Positions 7,528 through 15,780 of a DNA stretch of 64,000 nt are shown here, piece by piece. The notes beneath the pieces are model-generated. The model was not told the origin of the DNA. It did no database searches and worked only from the letters and a program-made list of their open reading frames with translations. Position 1 is the first letter of the stretch, and every line of letters starts with the position of its first letter. The position numbers were made by a program, and so were the translations under genes. The stretch is from CAYZED01 sp964477445 (GTDB lineage: Bacteria; Bacillota; Clostridia; Lutisporales; Lutisporaceae), in contig CAYZED010000003.1 of assembly GCA_964477445.1 (NCBI GenBank), positions 1 through 64,000 on the forward strand, given 5' to 3'.

Positions 7528-9606
7528 CTATTTCACATATTTCATATTCACTATAACTTTAGATTTTGTTTCTCCACCGATATAAATCGATTGATGAGCT
7601 ATTATTGGCTCACCCATTTCTTCTAATGACTTCCCATTATTATAGTTTGGAACTATATATCCTTTTGCTGAAGATGTAATGTGAAAACGCATTTTGTGCC
7701 CTTTTAGGAATCTATTTGCTACCTTTGACATTCTAACTGTGTATTTTTCGACTTTTCCAGGTGTTAAAAACTCTTCTTTCTCGTACCCATTCCTGAATTT
7801 TGCCCTAATAAGTCCATCTGACATTTTTATGGAATTACCATCCTTATCAACGTCTAATAATCTAACCACAAAATCTGTATCCACTGCATCAGACGCGGCA
7901 TAAAACTCAACAAAAACATCTCCACATATCTCAAATTCGTTTTCGATTTCATAGTCAAAGACTAGAACGTCCGAGCGTTTTTCTACATCTTTATAGTTTC
8001 CAGGAACTGATATTTCATTTTCTGATGGGTCAAACATGCGAGGCGCTTCATCCATAGGGTTATATGTATATTCGATTTTTCTTCTAGCTGCAACATCCGC
8101 GGCATCCAAAGTTAGTTCTTTTTCATCGCTTAAATAAAATTCCGTAGGTTTATAATCAGCTGGAGGTAAAGAATCTTCATATCTCCATTCGTTTGCGCCC
8201 AGCATATAGAAACAAACTCGTTTTTCTTTTTCAATACCGGTTTCATAACCTTTAAGCTTCGAGTCCATCCAACGCATAAACAAAACATCCGTATCATATT
8301 TCAAAGCTGAATTACCAAACGCTTGACCGTGAATATCGCGAGTAGTATTTGAGGAATGAAACCAAGGCCCCATTAAGAGAAATTTGTCATCGTTGTTATC
8401 ATAATTTGAGACAATATCCCACGCCTGCTGAGTTCCTGCAAAATTATCGTCAAACCATCCAGATTGAATTAATGCAGGCACTTTAATTGAATCTTTTTTC
8501 CTCCACCAGTTTGCGATTTCCCAAAATTCATTTAATGTCTCATTTTTTATTGAAGTTGTCCACGAAGGAATTTCCTTCCCTAAATATTTCTCAGGGATAG
8601 CCGATAGAGGTCTAGTTTTCATAACTTCGTCCCAGTCATCTCTTTTCATCAATTTTGAGGATTCTGGAGTGAGTTCTTTATCACTCATCATAAAAAGCCA
8701 CGGAAGCACACTTGACATTAACATTCCTCCACGTCTAGGTACATCCCAAAAAGAAGTTCCCCCAGTAACCATAGAAGTTAGGCATTTTAATACTGGGTTA
8801 TTACTTGCAGCTGCTGCCATTTGTACAAATCCACTATATGATCCACCATACATTCCTACGTTTCCGTCACACCAACTCTGCTCTCCAATCCAAGTTAATG
8901 AGTCATCTCCATCATTTATTTCGTCGTGCATTAAAATGAAAGTTCCTTCAGATTTTTCGCGACCTCTTACATCTTGAGTAACCACTGCATAGCCATAACG
9001 AACGTATTTTGCAATATTTTTATATTCACTCAGAGCATTATATGGCGATCTCATAAAAATCACCGGAACTGCTCCTTTAACTTCTTTTGGAAGCCAAACA
9101 TGAGTTGCTAAATGAATTCCATCTCGCATTTTCACCATAAATGTACCCAAAAATTTAGAAGTATACTCTGGTTTTGAGATACTATAGTTATTATAATAAT
9201 TTACTGGCGTAAGATGTTCTAACCCTTCTCTTACAAGCGTAATTACTGTTCCAACGCCATAGCAAACTATAAATGCTGCTATTTCACCTTCATGGAAGAG
9301 TACGTCAATTGGAAATTTGCATTCCCTCCCAAATAGATAATCCCCTTCTTTTATATATTTCTTGCCATTTTCAAGTGACGTTAACTCCCCATCTTGCGAA
9401 GCCATATAAATTTTGCTATATTCATGAAAAGCTTTAGCTGCCTCAGTTAAATCAAACGCTAAAACCCTTACCGGCGCATCTTCAAGAAAAATTACTGGCA
9501 ATTCTTCTCCTGTATCTTTATCAAGAGGATAATATTTAGATGGGTTTGAACTAAAATCTACACTCCCCATTGGAATAGATGAAATATACAAATTAAATTT
9601 TTGCAT
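7528..9606 (-). CDS. CocE/NonD-family alpha/beta hydrolase (X-Pro dipeptidyl-peptidase S15-like)
   Basis: The 692-residue protein contains the S15/CocE core. The nucleophile elbow MYGGSYSGFVQMA (Ser near residue 256), an Asp-containing loop SGWFDDNFAGT (about 385) and GPWFHSSNT with the catalytic His (about 415) form a credible triad. The last 200 residues are the jelly-roll domain shared by X-Pro peptidases and cocaine esterase (VFVEFYAASDAVDTDFVVRL). About 130 N-terminal residues precede the family core. AAAGGAG precedes the ATG. There is no signal peptide, so it is probably a cytoplasmic acyl-amide or ester hydrolase; the substrate cannot be read from the sequence. Confidence 0.85.
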   Translation of the reverse strand: MQKFNLYISSIPMGSVDFSSNPSKYYPLDKDTGEELPVIFLEDAPVRVLAFDLTEAAKAFHEYSKIYMASQDGELTSLENGKKYIKEGDYLFGRECKFPIDVLFHEGEIAAFIVCYGVGTVITLVREGLEHLTPVNYYNNYSISKPEYTSKFLGTFMVKMRDGIHLATHVWLPKEVKGAVPVIFMRSPYNALSEYKNIAKYVRYGYAVVTQDVRGREKSEGTFILMHDEINDGDDSLTWIGEQSWCDGNVGMYGGSYSGFVQMAAAASNNPVLKCLTSMVTGGTSFWDVPRRGGMLMSSVLPWLFMMSDKELTPESSKLMKRDDWDEVMKTRPLSAIPEKYLGKEIPSWTTSIKNETLNEFWEIANWWRKKDSIKVPALIQSGWFDDNFAGTQQAWDIVSNYDNNDDKFLLMGPWFHSSNTTRDIHGQAFGNSALKYDTDVLFMRWMDSKLKGYETGIEKEKRVCFYMLGANEWRYEDSLPPADYKPTEFYLSDEKELTLDAADVAARRKIEYTYNPMDEAPRMFDPSENEISVPGNYKDVEKRSDVLVFDYEIENEFEICGDVFVEFYAASDAVDTDFVVRLLDVDKDGNSIKMSDGLIRAKFRNGYEKEEFLTPGKVEKYTVRMSKVANRFLKGHKMRFHITSSAKGYIVPNYNNGKSLEEMGEPIIAHQSIYIGGETKSKVIVNMKYVK

Positions 9607-9861
9607 GAAATTCTCCTTTAGTAATAAACTATTACACTTACATATACATACTTATTATATAACATAAAAATCTCATTCTTATAGATTGTACAATTTCAGA
9701 AAATTACGTTGTATGAACATAATCGTGTAACTAAATTATAATTAAGGATTAAAAGTATTTGAAAGTTGAAAGAAATTCAAATCTTTTAGCGATTATTATC
9801 TATAACTTTGGATTTATAGGAAACTGTAAAAAGTATAATTTCTTATACAATAACTCATTTC

Positions 9862-10689
9862 TCAATTTTTTAACTTTTTTAAGTCTTTCTCTATTTCCTT
9901 AATACTTCTTTCTGGTGTCGGTAACTCTTCAGGCATCGTTCCACCTAATTCTTCAATGGTCTTTCTAATTTTTTTACCAACTTCATAATGTGTAGAATTT
10001 GCATTTTCTTTGCTTTGAATCTTTTCTCTTCTGATTTTTTCATCCGTTTGAGTCGCCCTAAAGAGATTAGCCGCTAGCTCTGTACTTCCCATGTGATCAA
10101 GTATCTTTTGACTCTTATTAAGCCCTTTCTTTTGTTGAATGTCCTTCGCAGTCAGACCGCCATATAGTCCAATATATCCATGATTTTGAAATATAGCATA
10201 ATCTAACGGCGTTTTTACTCCAGCCATATCTGCCGCTTCGGCTAAAGATTTGTTATGACTTATTATTTCATTTCTTATTGCAAGTCTCTTTTGTTCTTCA
10301 GTAAGTCTATCATAATGCTCAATAATTTCCTGTTGTCTTGTTTTTACAGCAAAATAAGTCTGTCCCAATGCAATTACTTCTTTTTGCGGGTCTCCATTTT
10401 GAACAATTAAATAACATGCATATCGTGAAAGCATTATATCATCGATTTGTTTTGTTGCACCTTTGGGCATATTTATCGTTTTGCTGATATCAGCAAAATG
10501 ATCCAAAGCACTGTTTTTGCTTCTTTCACAAGCCACTTTAGCTTTGTCAATTACTGACTTAAAATTTCTCCATTGCGAATATTCGAGGATTCTTTGAAGA
10601 TCCCTAGCATACCAAAATTCTTCTCCGTATTCATTTATATTCATAACATCTTCAAAGACAGTTTCTTTATATTTGTCAATTTTACTCAA
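9862..10689 (-). CDS. dinD: DNA damage-inducible protein D (BRO/KilA-N-like)
   Basis: The protein matches DinD along its length: BRO-type N-terminal region (YGEEFWYARDLQRILEYSQW), the middle motif KGATKQIDDIMLSRYACYLI, and the C-terminal GLYGGLTAKDIQQKKGL. A TTG at 10689 preceded by GGAGG at correct spacing gives 275 residues, almost exactly the length of E. coli DinD (274). An ATG 17 codons upstream lacks a ribosome site. I saw no clear GAAC-N4-GTTC SOS box in the 250 bp upstream, so SOS control is unproven here. Molecular function is unknown in the family. Confidence 0.85.
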   Translation of the reverse strand: MSKIDKYKETVFEDVMNINEYGEEFWYARDLQRILEYSQWRNFKSVIDKAKVACERSKNSALDHFADISKTINMPKGATKQIDDIMLSRYACYLIVQNGDPQKEVIALGQTYFAVKTRQQEIIEHYDRLTEEQKRLAIRNEIISHNKSLAEAADMAGVKTPLDYAIFQNHGYIGLYGGLTAKDIQQKKGLNKSQKILDHMGSTELAANLFRATQTDEKIRREKIQSKENANSTHYEVGKKIRKTIEELGGTMPEELPTPERSIKEIEKDLKKLKN

Positions 10690-10976
10690 AATTTTTCCTC
10701 CTAAAATTATCAGTCTCGAAATATATTGTTTAATATCCATTATAGTTTTTTATTCCAATATTTGTCAATAGATTTAAAACATTTTTGTTTTAAATTAGAA
10801 ATTAGAAATGGCTCGTCTTATACGATTTCGAAAAAAGTATACCTTTCCTTAGTATTCCATCTGATATTATATAGTATAATAATAACAGATGTTCATGATC
10901 AACTTCACCACATTTACATAATTTGAGGGCTTGATAAAAAGTTAATTTTTAACACTAGAAAAGCGGAGGTACTCTT

Positions 10977-11396
10977 ATGCCTAAAGTCCTAAAAACAGAT
11001 GGTATGAACAAATGCATCGGGTGTTTTACTTGTATGCTTACTTGTTCAGCGGTTAATCGTCAAAATCACTCTATTTCAAAGAGTTCAATTAAAATAAAGA
11101 CAAGTGGTGGTCTTCAAGGTCGTTTTCTATCAATTGTTTGTATAGGATGTAGAGGCGAGCGACCATGTGCCGAGGCATGCCCTTCAGGTGCTCTGGAACT
11201 TCGAAACGGCGGAGGCGTTCTAGTGAACACGAAGAAATGCATCGGTTGCGCTAGTTGTGTTTCCGCCTGTATTATAGGTGCTATTCACATGGACGAAGAA
11301 ACAAATAATCCAATCATTTGTAAACACTGTGGTGTTTGTACACGATTTTGTCCTCATAACTGCTTGAGAATGGAGGATGTAGAAAATGATTTATGA
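10977..11396 (+). CDS. polyferredoxin-type 4Fe-4S protein of an AOR operon
   Basis: The 139-residue protein has four Cys clusters: CIGCFTCMLTC, CIGCRGERPCAEACP, CIGCASCVSAC and CKHCGVCTRFCP, enough for four 4Fe-4S clusters. This is the electron-transfer subunit type (HycB/AorX-like) commonly encoded with tungsten aldehyde ferredoxin oxidoreductases. It overlaps the start of the oxidoreductase gene by 11 bases. CGGAGG precedes the ATG. It probably carries electrons between the oxidoreductase and ferredoxin or another partner in the cytoplasm. Confidence 0.85.
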   Translation: MPKVLKTDGMNKCIGCFTCMLTCSAVNRQNHSISKSSIKIKTSGGLQGRFLSIVCIGCRGERPCAEACPSGALELRNGGGVLVNTKKCIGCASCVSACIIGAIHMDEETNNPIICKHCGVCTRFCPHNCLRMEDVENDL

Positions 11397-13164
11397 AAAA
11401 TTCATTAAAGTTTTAAATATCGACCTTAATACAAAAAAAATAAAAATTGATCAAAGAGACGATTTATATGAATATCTTGGCGGAGTTGGTGTCGCCTCAA
11501 AGCTTCTTGAAGAAAATATGAAGCCCGACTTAGATCCACTTGATCCATCTCAGCCTATTATATTCGCAATTGGCGCCGCTTCCACCATTTTCCCAGTAAT
11601 TACGAAGACTGTCGCTATGTTTATTTCCCCTTTGACTGGAGAGCTAGGAGAGAGTTATGCTGGTGGAAGGCTTGCTCTGACAATGTTTATGGCTGGTTAC
11701 GATGCTATGGTAATAACCGGCAAATCAGATCATCACTCTTACATTTCAATAACAAGAAACAGTGTGGAAATAAAGGACGCTAGAGTTTTTTGGGGAATGT
11801 CCTCAGATGAAACTGGCCGCGTAATTAGAGATCGAGAGGCTGGAAGTGGAAAGAGAAGTATTATTCGTATTGGCCCTGCTGGGGAAAACGGAATAAAATA
11901 TGCTAGTGTCTGTGTTGATACTTATCGTCACTTTGGAAGACTCGGTCTAGGAACTGTTTTTGGCAGCAAAAATCTTAAAGCAATATCGGTCATAGGTGAT
12001 AAATACATTCCGATTAAGAATTTCAAAGATTACTTTAAAGTTTTTCAGGATATTTATAAGCAAGTTACTGATACAGAAATTATGGATAAGTACCACGACA
12101 GCGGAACGCCTATAGGTGTTGAATCACTTAATGCTGCTGGTGGCCTACCTACTTTAAATTTAAGTTCTGGTGTATTTGAAAATGCAAAAGATATCTCCGG
12201 AGAAGCTTTTTCCACAAAGAATCTCGTACGAAAAATGGCTTGTACTGGCTGCCCCGTAGGTTGTATTCACATAGGCCAATTCAGACGAGAATTCGACAAA
12301 GGTCACGAATATGAAGTAATAAGCGTTGGTTACGATTATGAACTAATTTTTGCGTTAGGAAGTTTTCTTGGTATAAAAACTACAGATGAGATTCTTGCTA
12401 TAATTGAGATTGTTGAAAAACATGGGATGGATGCAATATCCACAGGCATAGTTCTTGGATGGGCTACAGAAGCATATAAAAAAGGATTAATTACCGATGC
12501 AGAAGCTATTATCCCGCTTGAATTTGGATTAACAGAAAATTACAGAAAAACTGTCGAACTAATATCCGATAGAGCTAATGATTTCTATTCAACTCTAGGA
12601 GAAGGTGTTTATAAAGCCTCTAAAAAATATGGGGGAAGTGAATATGCTATGCATTTTGCAAAAAATGAAATGGCTGGTTACCACACTGGATACGGCATGA
12701 TTCTTGGCTCACTAGTTGGGGCAAGGCATTCACACCTTTGCAATGGTGGTTATTCCTTTGATCAGTCGATGAAGGTTTTTGACAAAGAAAAGCTTGTAGA
12801 ATCTATTTTTGCTGAAGAAAAAGAACGTTGTATGTTGAATTCATTAATTATCTGCTTGTTCTCAAGAAAGGTTTACAGTAGACCTACTATCCTTGCCGCA
12901 CTAAACTCGATCGGGCGTGAAGTAACAGATGAAGAGCTCACAGCTATTAGCGAGCGAATTTATCGCACAAAACTCAGAATAAAGAAAGCACTCGGGTTCA
13001 ACCAGCTTGAAGTTGAGATTCCTCGCCGTTTCTTTGAAACCCCTGGGCTAAATGGTGTAGTTAGCGAAGAAATTACTCGCGAGTTATTAGAAATGTATAA
13101 TAAGAAGACCGAAGCTCTTATGACTGATGCCCTTATGACTGAGCTGAATCAAAGTGAGGTGTAA
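11386..13164 (+). CDS. aldehyde ferredoxin oxidoreductase, tungsten-pterin type
   Basis: The 592-residue protein has the AOR N-terminal domain (YLGGVGVASKLLEENM, SPLTGELGESYAGGRLA, RIGPAGENGIKYASV, GLGTVFGSKNLKAI) that binds the bis-pterin tungsten cofactor. The CTGCPVGC cluster motif lies near residue 285, with a distal Cys near 488. Family members oxidise aldehydes to carboxylates using ferredoxin, or run in reverse. In amino-acid fermenters they handle aldehydes from 2-oxoacid decarboxylation. GGAGGATG precedes the ATG. The C-terminus ends in a short near-repeat (ALMTDALMTE), one of several repeat expansions in the window. Confidence 0.93.
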   Translation: MIYEKFIKVLNIDLNTKKIKIDQRDDLYEYLGGVGVASKLLEENMKPDLDPLDPSQPIIFAIGAASTIFPVITKTVAMFISPLTGELGESYAGGRLALTMFMAGYDAMVITGKSDHHSYISITRNSVEIKDARVFWGMSSDETGRVIRDREAGSGKRSIIRIGPAGENGIKYASVCVDTYRHFGRLGLGTVFGSKNLKAISVIGDKYIPIKNFKDYFKVFQDIYKQVTDTEIMDKYHDSGTPIGVESLNAAGGLPTLNLSSGVFENAKDISGEAFSTKNLVRKMACTGCPVGCIHIGQFRREFDKGHEYEVISVGYDYELIFALGSFLGIKTTDEILAIIEIVEKHGMDAISTGIVLGWATEAYKKGLITDAEAIIPLEFGLTENYRKTVELISDRANDFYSTLGEGVYKASKKYGGSEYAMHFAKNEMAGYHTGYGMILGSLVGARHSHLCNGGYSFDQSMKVFDKEKLVESIFAEEKERCMLNSLIICLFSRKVYSRPTILAALNSIGREVTDEELTAISERIYRTKLRIKKALGFNQLEVEIPRRFFETPGLNGVVSEEITRELLEMYNKKTEALMTDALMTELNQSEV

Positions 13165-13165
13165 T

Positions 13166-13564
13166 ATGTCAGAAATTTTAAATTTAACTCATGATTCTGA
13201 GCAAACTATCTTTGTGAAATTGAAAGTTACTAGCTGGTACAAAAAATTTACCAATGGCATCCTCGAACAAATTATAGAGATAGTACAAGGAACAACAGCC
13301 GCTGATTTGATGGAAATGATGAAAATTCCCGATTCTGAGGTAGGTTCTTTCATTGTTTCGAATATTTTATGTTGTAATGACACGAATAACACCAGTAACA
13401 CTGTGGAAATTACCAGTTCAAACAGCAGTAATGTTTATAACTTTACTAGTGGTAAAAACGCAGTCGACAATGAGTTCTCAAAAATAAAAAGAAGCGTTGA
13501 CGCTTCTTATGTATTAGTTGATGGTGATGTTCTTCAAATAATCCCATTTTTAGCCGGTGGATGA
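13166..13564 (+). CDS. MoaD/ThiS-like sulfur carrier with Asn-rich insertion
   Basis: The 132-residue protein ends in VLVDGDVLQIIPFLAGG, the ubiquitin-like fold terminus with the Gly-Gly tail that is thiocarboxylated in molybdopterin synthase small subunits. Proteins of this kind usually have about 80-95 residues. Here about 45 extra residues, rich in Asn, Ser and Thr (NDTNNTSNTVEITSSNSSNV), interrupt the fold. The ATG at 13166 has GAGGTG before it and overlaps the end of the oxidoreductase gene, so the three genes form one operon. It likely supplies sulfur for the tungsten-pterin cofactor; this is inferred from family and position. Confidence 0.75.
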   Translation: MSEILNLTHDSEQTIFVKLKVTSWYKKFTNGILEQIIEIVQGTTAADLMEMMKIPDSEVGSFIVSNILCCNDTNNTSNTVEITSSNSSNVYNFTSGKNAVDNEFSKIKRSVDASYVLVDGDVLQIIPFLAGG

Positions 13565-13571
13565 GTATACG

Positions 13572-14099
13572 TTAGTCCCATTCTAGTGATTTATGTATTT
13601 TCGTATTTGGTAAATACGACGAAGCCGCCTTTGTCATTTCCATAATGGTACAATACTTATCCACTAACATAACAACAAATGACTCTAAATATCTCGGAGG
13701 ACTAATCGTTAGGGGCCACATATGTTTTACAATAATGTCTTTTTCTACATGATTCAGTTCAAAGTCACGATTTGCATTTTCAAGCGCTAACTTTGGATGC
13801 GAAAATCCATGTAGCCCTTTTTCGAGTTTCGTAGTATGCCAATCATAAAGAAATAAATCATGAAGCAGCGCACCTCTTGCCGCTGAATTATGATCCAACC
13901 TAAAGCGTTTACATATGCAGTAGCTATAATATGAAACGTTTTTACTGTGTTCATAGCAGCTGAAATTTCCATGTTGAATAAATTCCTTCATAGAAAGCAC
14001 TGTATCATGTGCGAGAAGATCTATAACACACTCTTCATATTCACTGTAATTTTTCGAGTCGCTCTTTAACTTCGAGTTTAATCTTGTCGATTCCACCAT
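13572..14099 (-). CDS. HD-domain phosphohydrolase
   Basis: The 175-residue protein has the HD-superfamily metal ligands: CYEHSKNVSYYSY (first His near residue 47), GALLHDLFLYDWH (His-Asp near 83) and a downstream EKDIIVKHMWPL. A C-terminal DKYCTIMEM completes the pattern. This subgroup is common in Clostridia next to CmpB-type membrane proteins, as here. The ATG at 14099 follows AAGGAG at 8 bases; the gene overlaps the upstream membrane protein gene by 59 bases in another frame, so the two are likely coupled. The substrate, presumably a nucleotide or other phosphate ester, is unknown. Confidence 0.78.
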   Translation of the reverse strand: MVESTRLNSKLKSDSKNYSEYEECVIDLLAHDTVLSMKEFIQHGNFSCYEHSKNVSYYSYCICKRFRLDHNSAARGALLHDLFLYDWHTTKLEKGLHGFSHPKLALENANRDFELNHVEKDIIVKHMWPLTISPPRYLESFVVMLVDKYCTIMEMTKAASSYLPNTKIHKSLEWD

Positions 14100-14772
14100 C
14101 GATAACACTCCTTACATCTCGGTTAATTATTTCAGCGTTGATAATTAGTAATCGTGGAAAAGCACGAAAGAATCTTTTATACTTAATAACCATCTGATTG
14201 TATTTTTCGAGCGCTAAATTTGCGTAATTAATGATAACTTTTCTAACTCTCAAAGCATCAATCATGGATTTCATTGTGTCTAATATAAAATACACAAATA
14301 TTATGACCACAATGATTTCTTTCATTGAAAACTGTATGCTCTGAGTAAATGTTGATATAAATGGATGAACTATTTGAATTAAAGCAAATGCAAGCGCACC
14401 CCATATTAATGAATTCTTAACACATACATACCCACTTATATTGCCAAAATCATTACTGTAGTCCCAACACTTACAATTAAAAACCTTTTCAAGCAACAGT
14501 CCCGTTAAATATTCTAAAACTGTTACTAAAAAAATAGATACAACCAGGCTTGTAATTATTGACAAAATAGGTGAAAGTGATAACCCAGTAATCCAATTTG
14601 AAGAAAGTATAATTACTATCGCGCCAAACCCATATACTGGACAAAAAAATCCATTTAGAAACCCTCTATTTATAAATTTTTTTTCAGTGTAACTGGCATA
14701 TACTGTTTCCATAAACCATCCTAAAAAAGAATAAATGGTAAAGTAGATTGGAAAGTTTAAATAATGCTCCAT
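14041..14772 (-). CDS. CmpB-type (ABC transporter type IV-like) membrane protein
   Basis: The 243-residue protein has five hydrophobic segments. It begins with the family signature (YFTIYSFLGWFMETVYASY followed by GFLNGFFCPVYGFG), which identifies PF06541, annotated as putative ABC-transporter type IV. A conserved mid-region reads YLTGLLLEKVFNCKCWDYS. The cytoplasmic tail ends in a charged helix (DKIKLEVKERLEKL). It is followed, with overlap, by the HD phosphohydrolase gene. No function is established for this family. Confidence 0.75.
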   Translation of the reverse strand: MEHYLNFPIYFTIYSFLGWFMETVYASYTEKKFINRGFLNGFFCPVYGFGAIVIILSSNWITGLSLSPILSIITSLVVSIFLVTVLEYLTGLLLEKVFNCKCWDYSNDFGNISGYVCVKNSLIWGALAFALIQIVHPFISTFTQSIQFSMKEIIVVIIFVYFILDTMKSMIDALRVRKVIINYANLALEKYNQMVIKYKRFFRAFPRLLIINAEIINRDVRSVIDGGIDKIKLEVKERLEKLQ

Positions 14773-14913
14773 GTATGAGTATACCCCCTAAAACGTCTCA
14801 TTTTTATGCTTTAATAATATTATACTACACTTTTGAGTAAAACGGCCACATGGAACTATATTCATTAAATTGAAATGAACTTTCTTATACAATCACAAAA
14901 CTGGAGGTACATC

Positions 14914-15780
14914 ATGACAAAATCAAAAGATGAAAAATCAATAAATACAAATACATTAAAAATGGTTCTAAGATTCGAAAAATCGGAAGAGCTTTTTTCA
15001 TATAATAATGATCAAATAATCGACCTTTTTAAGCAAACTTTCCTGCAACTCCATGAATCATCTGATATTTTTCCTTTTGATTTCGCTCGATTAAGCCTCG
15101 CTTCAACGAACCAAAAATATGGCATTATATGCGGCGTCGACTATCTTTTTTTTGACCTATTTATAGATCATTTTCAGAAAAAAGATACACTTAACATGTA
15201 CACTAAAAATACTAATATATACAAAGAAGTTGATTTAGTTTCTGAAATCGATTTGCTTTGTTCAAAAGTAAATTTGCTTCTCTCAGGAAAACTTATTGTC
15301 ACAAACATAGTAAATACAGGTGTTTTAGCTACTCCAAACATCAATAAATATGCTTATTACAAAGCCGATTTATCAGAATTCGAACTCCCAAATAATTTTT
15401 ATGAGAACCTTATTCTTATAATGACTAGAGATACTAATTTCTTTGGCGAAAATATCTCAGTTACTGAAATCACTCAAAAGAAAATAGGTAATTCGCATAA
15501 AGAAGTTACTACGATTTATCATCTTATTGAATTGATTCAACATATATACTATGACAAAAATAATAACATTCTTTACTTTATAGCTGATGGAAACACTCCC
15601 GCATATGTACTGCTTGCGGGACTAATTTATGGAAGATGTGTATATTCTCACAATTCCCATAAATCAGACCAATCAAGCATTAAAATTAATAGGCTAGACT
15701 ATGTAGATAGTCAGCAAAAGATAACGCATAACAATAGACATTATGATAATGTATTAGGAGATTATATTCAAAAATACTAA
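14914..15780 (+). CDS. hypothetical protein, no recognised family
   Basis: The 288-residue protein follows GGAGG at correct spacing (ATG at 14914; a more upstream ATG lacks a site). It shows no signal peptide, no clear membrane segment and no motif I recognise. The sequence alternates short hydrophobic strands with Asn- and Lys-rich loops, suggesting a globular alpha/beta cytoplasmic protein. Its stop codon overlaps the end of the convergent propeller-protein gene by four bases. Codon use matches its neighbours. Confidence 0.6.
   Translation: MTKSKDEKSINTNTLKMVLRFEKSEELFSYNNDQIIDLFKQTFLQLHESSDIFPFDFARLSLASTNQKYGIICGVDYLFFDLFIDHFQKKDTLNMYTKNTNIYKEVDLVSEIDLLCSKVNLLLSGKLIVTNIVNTGVLATPNINKYAYYKADLSEFELPNNFYENLILIMTRDTNFFGENISVTEITQKKIGNSHKEVTTIYHLIELIQHIYYDKNNNILYFIADGNTPAYVLLAGLIYGRCVYSHNSHKSDQSSIKINRLDYVDSQQKITHNNRHYDNVLGDYIQKY

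Noticed and set aside
10741..10976. SOS box upstream of dinD, or molybdenum-cofactor riboswitch upstream of the AOR operon
   Set aside because: The only palindrome near dinD is AAAACA-N4-TGTTTT, which does not have GAAC-N4-GTTC spacing. I could not see the conserved elements of a Moco riboswitch before the ferredoxin gene.
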